From positions 87,413-151,412 of the forward strand of contig CAMXIK010000004.1 of assembly GCA_947243855.1 (NCBI GenBank): a stretch of 64,000 nt of DNA, given 5' to 3'. The notes beneath the pieces are model-generated. The model saw only the letters and a program-made list of their open reading frames with translations, searched no databases and was not told where the DNA came from. This stretch comes from an uncultured Lachnospiraceae bacterium. GTDB taxonomy: Bacteria; Bacillota; Clostridia; Lachnospirales; Lachnospiraceae. Positions 26,098 through 35,357 of the stretch are shown in pieces (position 1 is the stretch's first letter; each line of letters starts with the position of its first letter). A program made the translations under genes and the position numbers.

Positions 26098-26883
26098 ATG
26101 GTACAGGATATTTTTAACGAGTTTGCAAAAATTCCGCAGGTGCGTTCGATAGCGGTAGGCGGTTCGCGCGCCATCAAGAGGAATGATGAGTTTTCCGATT
26201 ACGACGTGTATGTTTACGCCACCGAGACAATTCCGATCGGGCAGAGGCGGGATATACTGGAAAACTATTGCAGCAGCATTGCGCTGGATAATCATTATAG
26301 AGAGCATGAAGATGTCTGCATTATGGAAGACGGTACGCAGCTTAATATTGTTTACCGGGAGCTGGGTGAATTTCTGGAAGGCATTGTCCGGGTGGTGGAA
26401 GAATATGAGCCGCTGGACAGATGTACCACCAGTATGTGGCATAGTCTTTTGACGGGCCGCATTGCCTATGACAAAGGAGGGCTTTTGGCGGAGGCGAAGG
26501 AAACGTACGCCCTGCCTTATCCGCAGAAGCTTAAGGACAATATTATCAGCCATCACATGAACCTGATCAAGTATGGTATTCCCTCCTTTATGGCGCAGAT
26601 GGAGAAAGCTATGAAGCGCAAGGATATGGTAAACATCAATCAGTGTGCACAGCGTTTCATGGATTCCTATTTTGATATTGTGTTTGCCCTGAATGAAAAA
26701 CTGCATCCCGGGGAAAAACGGCTGCTACAGATTTGTATGGAAGAATGTAAAATCCTGCCGGTTAATTTTGAACTGAATATCCGCCTGCTGTTAAACAGCA
26801 TGTTTAAAGATCCGGCGGCGTCCACGGTGGTTGATCTGATGGTGACGGAGCTTGAGAAGGTGATCGGACAGACGATCGGGTAG
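26098..26883 (+). CDS. DUF4037/nucleotidyltransferase-fold protein
   Basis: A 261-residue protein with an N-terminal Pol-beta-like nucleotidyltransferase fold: SIAVGGSRAIKRNDEFSDYD gives the GG/GS motif and the DxD pair (DYDVYVY), and CIMEDGTQLNIVY provides a later strand. The middle and C-terminal helices correspond to a DUF4037-type domain (LPYPQKLKDNIISHHMNLIK, then MVNINQCAQRFMDSYFDIVF). Related proteins resemble aminoglycoside nucleotidyltransferases, but the substrate is unknown. A GCAAGAGGTGAGAG site precedes ATG. Confidence 0.82.
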   Translation: MVQDIFNEFAKIPQVRSIAVGGSRAIKRNDEFSDYDVYVYATETIPIGQRRDILENYCSSIALDNHYREHEDVCIMEDGTQLNIVYRELGEFLEGIVRVVEEYEPLDRCTTSMWHSLLTGRIAYDKGGLLAEAKETYALPYPQKLKDNIISHHMNLIKYGIPSFMAQMEKAMKRKDMVNINQCAQRFMDSYFDIVFALNEKLHPGEKRLLQICMEECKILPVNFELNIRLLLNSMFKDPAASTVVDLMVTELEKVIGQTIG

Positions 26884-26891
26884 CGGTAAGG

Positions 26892-26920
26892 TTGCATTGT
26901 GGGTTGTTTTATTGTATATT
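26892..26920 (+). promoter_or_regulatory. promoter of the arginine operon
   Basis: TTGCAT (26892-26897) and TATATT (26915-26920) with a 17-base spacer. The following GTGAATATTGAAC has some likeness to half an ARG box, but I cannot confirm an ArgR site. Confidence 0.55.
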
Positions 26921-26959
26921 AAAGTGAATATTGAACTTTGATAGAAAAGGGGAGAAACG

Positions 26960-28183
26960 ATGAATGTGATAGAAGGAGGCGTCACCGCGGCGGCCGGATT
27001 TGAAGCGGCCGGTGTGGAGGCGGGCATTAAATATAAGAATAGAAAGGACATGTCTTTACTTTACAGTCGGGTGCCCTGCCGCGCAGCCGGAGTGTTTACC
27101 GGTAATGTGGTGAAAGCGGCGCCCGTTTTGTGGGACAGGGAAATTGTGGCTCATTCCCCTTACGCGCAGGCGGTCGTTGTCAACGCGGGTATCGCAAACG
27201 CTTGTACCGGAAAGCAGGGATATGACTGCTGCAGGCAGACGGCGAAAAAGGCGGCGGAAGAACTGAATATCCCGGAGGACGCCGTGCTGGTGGCTTCCAC
27301 CGGCGTGATCGGCTGGCAGCTTCCCGTGAACAAGATCGAGGCGGGAGTGGAAAAGCTGGTCAAAGAAAAGGCCCACACGAGAGAAGCGGGACAGGCGGCG
27401 GTGGAGGCTATGATGACCACGGACACGAAGCCGAAGCAGGCGGCGGTGGAGATTGAGATTGACGGGAAAACCGTGACCGTAGGCGGTATGTGCAAGGGTT
27501 CCGGCATGATTCATCCGAATATGTGCACCATGCTTGGGTTTATCACCACGGATCTGGCGATTTCCAAGGAGCTGCTGCAGGAGGCTCTGCGGGAGGATGT
27601 GCAGGACACCTTTAACATGATTTCTGTGGACGGCGATACCTCCACCAACGATACGCTGGTAGTGCTGGCCAACGGTCTGGCGGGTAATGCCGAGATCACA
27701 GAGAAAAATGCGGATTATGACAAGTTTAGGGAAGCGCTTCATTATATCGACGAGACCCTTGCCAAAATGATGGCCGGGGACGGGGAAGGCGCGACGGCCC
27801 TGTTTGAGACAAAGGTAATCCATGCGGCTACGAAAGAAGAAGCGCGTATCTTATGCAAATCCGTGGTTTGCTCCAGCCTCACCAAAGCCATGATCTATGG
27901 GCATGACGCCAACGTGGGACGGATTATGTGCGCCCTCGGCTATGCGGGCGTGGACTTCGACCCGGAACAGGTGGATCTTTTCTGTGAGAGCGACGAGAAC
28001 CGGATGCAGATTTGTAAGGACGGGATGCTGACGGACTACGACGAGGAGGAAGCGACTAAGATTTTGTCTGCGCCAGAGGTGCGGGTGATCGTGGACATGC
28101 ACAGGGGAGAGGCGCAGGCCGCCGCATGGGGATGCGACCTGACGCATGAGTATGTCAATATCAATGCGGATTACCGCAGCTAG
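26960..28183 (+). CDS. argJ: bifunctional ornithine acetyltransferase/N-acetylglutamate synthase
   Basis: A 407-residue ArgJ. The autoprocessing site is in GMCKGSGMIHPNMCTMLGF, where Thr190 becomes the N-terminal nucleophile of the beta chain; the more common NMATML is NMCTML here. VNAGIANACTG and VASTGVIGWQLP are further family signatures. ArgJ transfers acetyl from N-acetylornithine to glutamate (cyclic arginine pathway) and in some species also uses acetyl-CoA. It is first in argJ-argB-argD. No argC is in the window; it may lie elsewhere. A GTTTACATAA copy of the recurring motif lies just after the stop. Confidence 0.97.
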   Translation: MNVIEGGVTAAAGFEAAGVEAGIKYKNRKDMSLLYSRVPCRAAGVFTGNVVKAAPVLWDREIVAHSPYAQAVVVNAGIANACTGKQGYDCCRQTAKKAAEELNIPEDAVLVASTGVIGWQLPVNKIEAGVEKLVKEKAHTREAGQAAVEAMMTTDTKPKQAAVEIEIDGKTVTVGGMCKGSGMIHPNMCTMLGFITTDLAISKELLQEALREDVQDTFNMISVDGDTSTNDTLVVLANGLAGNAEITEKNADYDKFREALHYIDETLAKMMAGDGEGATALFETKVIHAATKEEARILCKSVVCSSLTKAMIYGHDANVGRIMCALGYAGVDFDPEQVDLFCESDENRMQICKDGMLTDYDEEEATKILSAPEVRVIVDMHRGEAQAAAWGCDLTHEYVNINADYRS

Positions 28184-28219
28184 TTTACATAACAATAAAA
28201 CAGAAAGAAGAACAAGCAA

Positions 28220-29119
28220 ATGGAACAGCAGGAAATGAACAAAATTCTGGGAAAAGCGGAGGTTTTGATCGAGGCTCTTCCCTATATCCAGAAATTCAAC
28301 CGAAAGATTATTGTGGTCAAGTACGGCGGCAGCGCTATGAGCAATGAGGAATTGCAGCGCAATGTGATCAAGGACGTGACGCTCCTTAAGCTGGTGGGCT
28401 TTAAACCGATCATTGTCCACGGCGGCGGCAAGGAGATCAGCCGCTGGGTCGGCAAGGTTGGTAAGGAGGCCAAGTTTGTAAACGGTCTTCGGGTGACGGA
28501 CGCAGAGACCATGGAAATTGCGGAAATGGTTCTGAATAAGGTCAACAAGGATCTTGTGAGGATGGTGGAAGAACTGGGCGTTAAGGCAGTCGGCATCAGC
28601 GGCAAGGACGCCGGGCTTTTACAGTGTAAGAAGAGATATTCGGAGGGAGAAGATATCGGCTATGTGGGAGAAATCTGCGGCGTCGATCCGAAGGTGCTCT
28701 ATGATCTTCTGGAAAAAGATTTTCTGCCTATCGTGGCGCCGATCGGTTTAGACGATGCGTTTTTAACCTACAATATCAATGCCGACGACGCGGCCTGTGC
28801 CATTGCGAAAGCGGTGGGGGCGGACAAGCTGGTATTTTTGACGGATATCGAGGGGCTGTATAAGGATATCAACGACAAATCCAGCTTTATTTCCAGACTG
28901 ACGGCTTCCCAGGCGGAGGAACTGATTGAGAGCGGCTGTATCGGCGGCGGTATGCTGCCGAAGCTTGGCAACTGTACGGACGCGATCAAAGAGGGCGTCA
29001 ACAGGGTGCATATTTTGGACGGACGAATCGCGCATTGTCTGTTATTGGAAATCTTTACCGATCATGGTATTGGCACGGCGATTATCGCGGATCAGGATAG
29101 GGAGACAATGGCCTACTAA
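28220..29119 (+). CDS. argB: acetylglutamate kinase
   Basis: A 299-residue N-acetylglutamate kinase of the amino-acid kinase fold. [13 protein letters not shown] is the nucleotide-binding start, [10 protein letters not shown] is the acetylglutamate-binding glycine loop, and [26 protein letters not shown] is the ATP region. The N-terminal helix (about 20 residues ahead of KYGG) is typical of arginine-sensitive hexameric forms, which fits feedback control in an organism using ArgJ. It sits 36 bases after argJ and 30 before argD. Confidence 0.97.
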   Translation: MEQQEMNKILGKAEVLIEALPYIQKFNRKIIVVKYGGSAMSNEELQRNVIKDVTLLKLVGFKPIIVHGGGKEISRWVGKVGKEAKFVNGLRVTDAETMEIAEMVLNKVNKDLVRMVEELGVKAVGISGKDAGLLQCKKRYSEGEDIGYVGEICGVDPKVLYDLLEKDFLPIVAPIGLDDAFLTYNINADDAACAIAKAVGADKLVFLTDIEGLYKDINDKSSFISRLTASQAEELIESGCIGGGMLPKLGNCTDAIKEGVNRVHILDGRIAHCLLLEIFTDHGIGTAIIADQDRETMAY

Positions 29120-29149
29120 AATTAGAGATAGAAAGAGGATGATAAAAGA

Positions 29150-30364
29150 ATGAGCGCAGAAATGCAACGATATATTGACGAGGCGGAGTCGGCTCTGCTT
29201 CACACGTACAACCGTTATCAGGTGGTGTTCGACAAGGGAGAGGGCGTGTACCTCTATGATATGGACGGCAGGAAATATCTGGACTTTGTGGCGGGTATCG
29301 CCGTGTTTGCGCTGGGATATCACAACGAAGCCTATAACAATGCGCTGAAAGACCAGATCGACAAGATCATCCATACTTCGAACTATTATTATAATCTGCC
29401 CGCCATTGAGGCGGCGAAAAAGATCAAAGAGATTTCCGGCATGGACCGCGTGTTTTTCACGAACAGCGGTGCGGAGGCCGTGGAGGGCGCGATTAAGACG
29501 GCGCGCAAATACGCATGGTTGAAAGACGGAAAAACGGATCATGAGATCATTGCCATGAACCATTCTTTCCACGGGCGCACTATGGGCGCGCTCTCGGTGA
29601 CGGGAAATCCCCACTACAGGGAGGCGTTCGAGCCAATGATCGGCAACATTAAATTTGCCGAGCTGAACGATTTCGACAGCGTAATGTCTCAGGTGACGGA
29701 CAAGACCTGCGCGATTTTATTTGAGACGGTACAGGGTGAGGGAGGCATTCATCCGGCGTCGGAAGAGTTTATGAAAAAAATCAGGGCGCTCTGCGACGAG
29801 CGGGATATCTTGATGATACTGGACGAGATTCAGTGTGGCATGGGACGGACGGGACGCATGTTTGCGTGGCAGCGTTACGGCGTTAAGCCGGATGTGATGA
29901 CGACGGCCAAGGCTCTTGGCTGCGGCGTGCCGGTGGGCGCTTTTTTGATGACGGAGAAGGTGGGCGCAAATTCTCTTGTCGCCGGGGATCACGGCACTAC
30001 CTACGGCGGAAACCCGTTAGCCTGTGCGGCGGTCTGCAAGGTGATCGAACTGTTTGAAAAACAGGGTGTTCTTGCAAATGTGGAAAAAGTGGGGGCCTAT
30101 CTGGAAAAAGCGCTTGACGGGCTTGCGGCGGAGTTTTCCAGCATAAAGGCACGGCGCGGCATCGGTCTTTTACAGGGCCTTGTGTTTGACAGGCCGGTGG
30201 GCGATATCATCAAACGGGCCATGGACAAAGGATTGGTGTTGATCAATGCCGGAACGGACATTATCCGGTTTGTACCGCCTCTGGTGATAGAGGAGAGGCA
30301 TGTGGACGATATGATTGGGATTCTGCGTGAGTGTCTTGCAGAGGCAGAAGGAGAGCGGAAGTGA
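29150..30364 (+). CDS. argD: acetylornithine/succinyldiaminopimelate aminotransferase
   Basis: A 404-residue class III PLP aminotransferase. Substrate and cofactor motifs include FTNSGAEAVEGAIKTARKY, NHSFHGRTMGALSVTG, ILDEIQCGMGRTG and the PLP Lys254 in TTAKALGCGVPVG. It converts N-acetylglutamate semialdehyde to N-acetylornithine. The AAGAATG start follows GAAAGAGGATG, and its stop codon overlaps the GTG start of the solute-binding protein (GTGA), so translation is coupled. Confidence 0.96.
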   Translation: MSAEMQRYIDEAESALLHTYNRYQVVFDKGEGVYLYDMDGRKYLDFVAGIAVFALGYHNEAYNNALKDQIDKIIHTSNYYYNLPAIEAAKKIKEISGMDRVFFTNSGAEAVEGAIKTARKYAWLKDGKTDHEIIAMNHSFHGRTMGALSVTGNPHYREAFEPMIGNIKFAELNDFDSVMSQVTDKTCAILFETVQGEGGIHPASEEFMKKIRALCDERDILMILDEIQCGMGRTGRMFAWQRYGVKPDVMTTAKALGCGVPVGAFLMTEKVGANSLVAGDHGTTYGGNPLACAAVCKVIELFEKQGVLANVEKVGAYLEKALDGLAAEFSSIKARRGIGLLQGLVFDRPVGDIIKRAMDKGLVLINAGTDIIRFVPPLVIEERHVDDMIGILRECLAEAEGERK

Positions 30365-31890
30365 CTCTGAAAAAAAGATTACTTATGATCTTTGCGGTCG
30401 TGCTGATCGTGGGCGGTTTTTACAGTGCGGGAAGGCTTGGACTGTCGGTGCGCACAGAAAAGACGGAAGTGGAGGAAGCGGCGGAGGATGCGCTTTTCGG
30501 ACATAGGGAAACGTTGTATTTGTGGTATGCGGACGAGACGCTCACGGACTATCTGAACAGCGTTGCGGTTTCCTACAGCGAGTATCAGGAAAAGGTGCGC
30601 GTCATTCCGGTTTACACGCCGGGGCTGGAATATTTGGAGACCATCAATCAGGCTTCCCAACAGACAGAGGAGGTGCCTGATCTTTATATTGTCAGCAATG
30701 ATTCTCTGGAAAAAGCGTATTTGGCGGGGCTAGCCTGTGAAGTGCAGCTCCCGGAGGGGACGTCTTCCATGGCGGATAGGCTGCCGCAGTCGGCGGTGCG
30801 TGCGGTAACGTATCACGACAAACAGATCGGCTATCCCTTCTACTATGAGACAAGCTGTCTTCTTTATAACAAGACCTATTTGGAAGACTGGGCGAGAGCG
30901 CAGATTGAAGCCGAACGGGATCTGGCTTTGGCGGAGGAAGCGCAGGAACAGGCGGACGGCGGCGATGTGGAGGAAGAAATTCAGGAGTCTCTGGAACAGG
31001 AGGGAGTCTCTGAGGAGGATGTGGAGGAGAAGGTTGAGGCGACCATTCCCCAGACGATCGATGAGATTCTTGCCTTTGCCGACGTATACGATGCGCCGGA
31101 GCAGGTGGAAGCGATTTTTAAATGGGATGTATCGGATATTTTCTATAATTATTTTATTGTGGGGAAATATATGGATGTGGGCGGCGAAAATGGCGACAAT
31201 GCGGACTCCATTCAAATTTACAATGAAAATGCGATCCGGGCGCTTCGGGTCTATCAGAATTTGAACCAGTTTTTCTCCATCGACACAAAGGAAATCAGCT
31301 ATGACGGCGTTTTGCAGGACTTTTTAGACGGAAAGATTGTCTATACGGTGGCCACCTCCGACGCGCTGTCGAAGCTGGATCATGCCCGTGAGGAAGGAAC
31401 GTTTTCCTATGAATACGGCGTTGCCAGAGTGCCGGACGTAAGCAGTGAGCTGGAATCCGCTTCCCTTTCCGTGACGCAGTGCGTGGGAGTCAACGGCTAT
31501 TCCACGAAAAAGGCGATGGCAAACGACTTTGCCCTGTATTTGACGCAATATAATACGGATGATCTTTTTGGGAGAACGGGAAAACTTCCGGTATACAATG
31601 GAGGAGGACTCTATAACAATCCCAATGCGGCCGCTTTTTTGGAAGAGTATACCCGTTCGGTGCCCATGCCGAAGATGATAGAGACCAGCAATTTTTGGGT
31701 GGAGTTAGAGATTGCCTTTGCCAAAATCTGGGAGGGAGAGGACGCCAACGACGAGCTGAAGGCTTTGTCCGAGCAGATCATGGGGCAGGTGCTCGGTGAG
31801 GCGTACACGGAAGAGTATATTGACGTGCCTTTGCCGGTAGAAGAAGAGGATGAAGAGATTTTGGAGGAAGAGGAAGACACAGAAGAATAA
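30361..31890 (+). CDS. extracellular solute-binding-like protein coupled to argD
   Basis: About 509 residues from GTG 30361, which overlaps the argD stop and has AGAAGGAG upstream. The N-terminus (TLKKRLLMIFAVVLIVGGF) is a membrane anchor or signal peptide without an obvious lipobox. The body matches the family-1 solute-binding fold: ETLYLWYADETLTDYLNSVA, VSYSEYQEKVRVIPVYTPG, VPDLYIVSNDSL, and FYYETSCLLYNKTYLEDW. A Glu-rich insertion lies at about residues 195-230, and the C-terminus is a strongly acidic tail. No ABC permease or ATPase is next to it. Its coupling to arginine genes may mean sensing or binding of a related compound, but the ligand is unknown. Confidence 0.75.
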   Translation: MTLKKRLLMIFAVVLIVGGFYSAGRLGLSVRTEKTEVEEAAEDALFGHRETLYLWYADETLTDYLNSVAVSYSEYQEKVRVIPVYTPGLEYLETINQASQQTEEVPDLYIVSNDSLEKAYLAGLACEVQLPEGTSSMADRLPQSAVRAVTYHDKQIGYPFYYETSCLLYNKTYLEDWARAQIEAERDLALAEEAQEQADGGDVEEEIQESLEQEGVSEEDVEEKVEATIPQTIDEILAFADVYDAPEQVEAIFKWDVSDIFYNYFIVGKYMDVGGENGDNADSIQIYNENAIRALRVYQNLNQFFSIDTKEISYDGVLQDFLDGKIVYTVATSDALSKLDHAREEGTFSYEYGVARVPDVSSELESASLSVTQCVGVNGYSTKKAMANDFALYLTQYNTDDLFGRTGKLPVYNGGGLYNNPNAAAFLEEYTRSVPMPKMIETSNFWVELEIAFAKIWEGEDANDELKALSEQIMGQVLGEAYTEEYIDVPLPVEEEDEEILEEEEDTEE

Positions 31891-31907
31891 TTACCGGTTA
31901 TTGCGGA

Positions 31908-31948
31908 AAAACTAAGACAAGGCGGCGGATGCCGTCTTGTCTTAGTTT
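31908..31948 (+). terminator. inverted repeat ending the arginine operon
   Basis: AAACTAAGACAAG with CTTGTCTTAGTTT, plus a GCGGC/GCCG extension, forms a long hairpin 18 bases after the stop. The T run is short, so termination strength is uncertain. Confidence 0.7.
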
Positions 31949-31970
31949 ACGCGCGATATAGGAGGTAATT

Positions 31971-32402
31971 ATGTTAGGACTTTGGATTGCGGTTTTATCC
32001 GGCGCGCTGATGAGCGTGCAGGGCGTTTTCAATACGCAGGTTACGAAACAGTCCGGGATATGGGTGGCGAACGCATTCGTACAGCTCACGGCGCTTCTGG
32101 TCTGTCTTGCCGTCTGGCTTGCGTCGGATCGGTCGTCTTTTATGTCGCTCTTTCAGGTAGAGCCGAAATATATGCTGCTTGGCGGCGCGATCGGCGCCTT
32201 TATCACTTATACGGTGATTAAAAGTATGGAGATGCTGGGGCCGGCGCGGTCAGTGATGTTTATTGTCACGTCGCAGTTGATCATCGCCTATCTCATTGAG
32301 GTCTTCGGGCTTTTCGGGGTGGAGAAACAGCCCATGGAGATCAAAAAAGTGCTGGGCATGGGGATTATGATTGCCGGTATCGTCATTTTTAAGTGGACAT
32401 AG
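31971..32402 (+). CDS. DMT-family YdcZ-like transporter protein
   Basis: A 143-residue protein with four to five membrane helices of the YdcZ (DUF606) branch of the EamA/DMT superfamily. Signatures are LSGALMSVQGVFNTQVTKQSG, LLGGAIGAFITYTVIKSME and VTSQLIIAYLIEVFGLFG. Half-size DMT proteins work as dimers; substrate unknown. The gene has an AGGAGG site and stands between the arginine operon terminator and comEA. Confidence 0.9.
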   Translation: MLGLWIAVLSGALMSVQGVFNTQVTKQSGIWVANAFVQLTALLVCLAVWLASDRSSFMSLFQVEPKYMLLGGAIGAFITYTVIKSMEMLGPARSVMFIVTSQLIIAYLIEVFGLFGVEKQPMEIKKVLGMGIMIAGIVIFKWT

Positions 32403-32481
32403 GAGAAAATTTATCATACAATAAGAATACAGCGCATAGCGGGAACCTCCCCTAGAGCCAGAGAGACTCGGAAGGGAGACT

Positions 32482-33177
32482 ATGCAGGACAAAAAAAGAA
32501 AATTACATGCTAAAAAGACGGGATATGCGGGAATGCTGTTAGCGGCCCTGCTTGTCCTTGGCGGCTGTACCAAGAAGGAGGAGATTCTTTTCTTGGGCGA
32601 AGAAACTGCCGTGGCGGAGCCGGAAGCGGACGAGGTGGCGCAGACGGAATCGACGGAAGAAACAGTACCGCCGGTTCAGACAGAGCCAGATAGGATCTGT
32701 ATTCACGTCTGTGGCGCGGTACAGATGCCGGGCGTCTATGAATTACAGGCGGGAAGCCGTGTCTATGAGGCCGTGCAGGCGGCGGGAGGATTTGCAGCCG
32801 AGGCGGATCAGAATTATGTAAACCAAGCGCAGGAGCTGACAGACGGCGTCAAGCTTGTGATTCCTACGGTGGAGGAAGCGGTAAAAAGCGCTGGTTCACA
32901 GGCTGCAATCGCACAGATCGGCATTGCTGCGGACACGCTTCCGGCCGGAACACAAGACAGCGGTCAGAGTGGAGAAAGCGACGGTAAAATCAACATCAAT
33001 ACGGCCTCCGAGGCGCAGCTTTGCGAGATTCCCGGAATCGGCGCGACGCGGGCTGCGGCCATTGCCGCATACAGGGAATCCCAAGGGGCTTTTCAAAAGC
33101 CGGAGGATATCATGAAGGTAAACGGCATTAAGGAAGGCATGTACGAAAAGATAAAAGACAGCATCAGTGTAAACTAG
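32482..33177 (+). CDS. comEA: ComEA-family DNA-binding competence lipoprotein
   Basis: A 231-residue protein. The lipobox is VLGGC in the N-terminal hydrophobic stretch (LLAALLVLGGCTKKEE), so it is probably lipid-anchored outside the membrane, which differs from the single-TM anchor usual in Bacillus. An SLBB domain follows (RICIHVCGAVQMPGVYELQ to VKLVIPTVEEA), then a low-complexity linker and a C-terminal double helix-hairpin-helix DNA-binding domain (INTASEAQLCEIPGIGATRAAAI and FQKPEDIMKVNGIKEGMYEKI). ComEA binds incoming DNA and passes it to ComEC, found at 36371. Confidence 0.93.
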   Translation: MQDKKRKLHAKKTGYAGMLLAALLVLGGCTKKEEILFLGEETAVAEPEADEVAQTESTEETVPPVQTEPDRICIHVCGAVQMPGVYELQAGSRVYEAVQAAGGFAAEADQNYVNQAQELTDGVKLVIPTVEEAVKSAGSQAAIAQIGIAADTLPAGTQDSGQSGESDGKININTASEAQLCEIPGIGATRAAAIAAYRESQGAFQKPEDIMKVNGIKEGMYEKIKDSISVN

Positions 33178-33195
33178 ACAGGCAGGGACGAAACG

Positions 33196-33885
33196 ATGGC
33201 ACAGAGAGTTTTGGTAGTGGACGATGAGAAATTGATCGTGAAAGGGATCAGATTCAGCTTGGAGCAGGACGGCATGGAAGTGGATTGCGCTTATGACGGC
33301 GAGGAAGCCCTGAGGCTGGCGCAGCAAAACGCTTATGACATGGTTCTTCTCGATGTTATGCTGCCCAAAATGACTGGATTTGAGGTGTGCCAGCAGATTC
33401 GTGAATTTTCCAATGTCCCTATTGTTATGTTAACCGCAAAAGGCGACGATATGGATAAAATTTTGGGCTTGGACTATGGCGCGGACGATTACATAACGAA
33501 GCCTTTTAATATTCTCGAGGTAAAAGCCAGAATCAAGGCTATTATGCGCAGGACGAACCGTCAGGGACAGCAGCGGGAAGAAACGGTTAAGGTCGTGGAG
33601 CGGGGCGATATGCGCCTTGACTGCGAAGGCAGGAGGGTGTACATCAGAGACCGTGAGATCAATCTGACCGTCAAAGAATACGAAGTATTGGAGCTTCTGA
33701 TGAAGAACGCGGGAAAGGTTTACGGCAGGGAAGAGCTGCTGCGTCTGGTATGGGGAAACGATTATCCGGGGGATGTGAGAACCGTGGACGTGCATATCAG
33801 AAGACTGCGTGAAAAAATAGAGGAAATTCCCAGCGAGCCCGCGTACGTGCGGACAAAGTGGGGGGTTGGATATTACTTTGCCTAA
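33196..33885 (+). CDS. OmpR-family response regulator (WalR/PhoP-like)
   Basis: A 229-residue regulator. The receiver has DDEK at 9-12, phosphoacceptor Asp53 in LLDVMLPK, Thr in VMLTAKGDD and Lys in DYITKPFN. The OmpR effector domain includes EINLTVKEYEVLELLMKNAG and RTVDVHIRRLREKIEE. It is followed by a kinase whose start lies in its last codons, and by a GerMN lipoprotein. The arrangement of regulator, kinase and lipoprotein suggests an envelope-stress or wall-homeostasis circuit, though the exact regulon is not seen. Confidence 0.92.
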   Translation: MAQRVLVVDDEKLIVKGIRFSLEQDGMEVDCAYDGEEALRLAQQNAYDMVLLDVMLPKMTGFEVCQQIREFSNVPIVMLTAKGDDMDKILGLDYGADDYITKPFNILEVKARIKAIMRRTNRQGQQREETVKVVERGDMRLDCEGRRVYIRDREINLTVKEYEVLELLMKNAGKVYGREELLRLVWGNDYPGDVRTVDVHIRRLREKIEEIPSEPAYVRTKWGVGYYFA

Positions 33886-35347
33886 TATAAAATTACGTCA
33901 AATTCCATTTCTGCGAAGCCTGAAGGGGCGGATCTTTCTGATTCTGCTCGTAGTCGGGCTGATTCCCTGTTTTATCATGCGCTATGCGATTCTGCAAAAC
34001 TATGAGCGCCGGGCAGTCAATGTCCGGACCTCCGATATTTCCACGCAGGTCAGAATTTTGGCAAATCACTTGATTACCTATCATTATTTAGAAGATCCCT
34101 CTTCCGAGGTGATCAATGCGGAGCTGGACCAGTTGTCCAACTTGTATGACGGCCGTGTGCTGATTATCAACGCGGATCTGCGCATTGTGAAGGACACCTA
34201 CGGAATCAGTCAGGGCAAGACCATCATTTCGGAAGAGGTGATCCGCTGCCTGAACGGGGAGAGCGCCAACAAATACGACAGGGAAAACGGCTATATCGAG
34301 ATGACCGTTCCCATTACGGAGACGGTGGATGCGGATCTGCCAGTAGGAATGGGGGAAAAGCTGGAATTGGTGCGGGGCGTTATGCTCGTGAGCGCGTCCA
34401 ACGACAGTATCATTGCGACGATGAACAGTTTGGACAGACAGGCGTTGGTGGTGGAGTCCATTGTGGGCGTGTTGATTTTTGTCATGACCCTTGTGGTGTC
34501 CAAGTATCTTTTCGCGCCCTTTAAAAAGATCATAGAGGCGCTGGATCAGGTGCAGGAGGGGTATACGAACGATCCCATTTCCGTGACGGATTGTCTGGAA
34601 ACCGAGCATATCGGGGACGCCTTTAACAGGGTGCTTGGACGGATGAAGATGCTGGACGATTCCAGACAGGAGTTTGTCTCAAACGTGTCCCACGAACTGC
34701 GCACGCCGATCACCTCCATGAAGGTGCTGGCCGATTCGCTTGTTACCCAAAAGGATGTGCCGATCGAGGTTTACCAGGAATTTATGACCGATATTGCGGC
34801 CGAAATCGAGAGGGAGGATAAGATCATCAACGATCTGCTTTCTTTGGTAAAAATGGACAGAACCTCCGCCGATTTGAATATTTCGGAGGTAGATATCAAT
34901 GCGCTTGTGGAGCTGATTATGAGAAGGCTGCGTCCCATCGCTAACCGCAGGGACATACAGCTTGTGTACGAGAGTCTTCGTCCCGTGACGGCGTCGGTGG
35001 ACGAGGTCAAGCTGACATTGGCGCTTTCCAATCTGGTGGAGAATGCGATTAAGTACAATAAAGAGCACGGTTTTGTGAAAGTGTCGCTGGATGCAGACCA
35101 CCAGTTTTTCACCGTACAGGTGGCGGATTCGGGCGTGGGGATTCCGGAGGATGAATTGGAGCATATCTATGAACGGTTTTACCGTGTGGATAAGTCCAGA
35201 TCCAGAGAGATCGGGGGAACGGGCCTTGGATTATCCATTACGCGGAGCGCTATCCTCATGCACCGGGGCAGTATCAAGGTGTCCAGTGTGGAGGGCGAGG
35301 GAACGGATTTCACGGTAAAAATTCCGCTTAAGTATATTGCGGTTTAG
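33878..35347 (+). CDS. transmembrane sensor histidine kinase (WalK/PhoR-like)
   Basis: About 489 residues. The start is not an ATG: TTG 33878 (site GGGGGTTGGA, spacing 7) or TTG 33866 are both possible and overlap the regulator gene. There is an N-terminal TM helix (FLILLVVGLIPCFIM), an extracellular sensor region (about 35-190), a second helix (VVESIVGVLIFVMTLVVSKYLF), a HAMP domain, the phosphoacceptor H in FVSNVSHELRTPITSMK, and the ATPase motifs LSNLVENAIKYNKEHG, VADSGVGIPEDELEHIYERFY and GGTGLGLSI. It should phosphorylate the regulator directly upstream. Confidence 0.92.
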   Translation: MPNIKLRQIPFLRSLKGRIFLILLVVGLIPCFIMRYAILQNYERRAVNVRTSDISTQVRILANHLITYHYLEDPSSEVINAELDQLSNLYDGRVLIINADLRIVKDTYGISQGKTIISEEVIRCLNGESANKYDRENGYIEMTVPITETVDADLPVGMGEKLELVRGVMLVSASNDSIIATMNSLDRQALVVESIVGVLIFVMTLVVSKYLFAPFKKIIEALDQVQEGYTNDPISVTDCLETEHIGDAFNRVLGRMKMLDDSRQEFVSNVSHELRTPITSMKVLADSLVTQKDVPIEVYQEFMTDIAAEIEREDKIINDLLSLVKMDRTSADLNISEVDINALVELIMRRLRPIANRRDIQLVYESLRPVTASVDEVKLTLALSNLVENAIKYNKEHGFVKVSLDADHQFFTVQVADSGVGIPEDELEHIYERFYRVDKSRSREIGGTGLGLSITRSAILMHRGSIKVSSVEGEGTDFTVKIPLKYIAV

Positions 35348-35357
35348 GGAGGCGGAC

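Noticed and set aside
26920..26950. ArgR operator
   Set aside because: Only a partial resemblance to half an ARG box; not enough to call.
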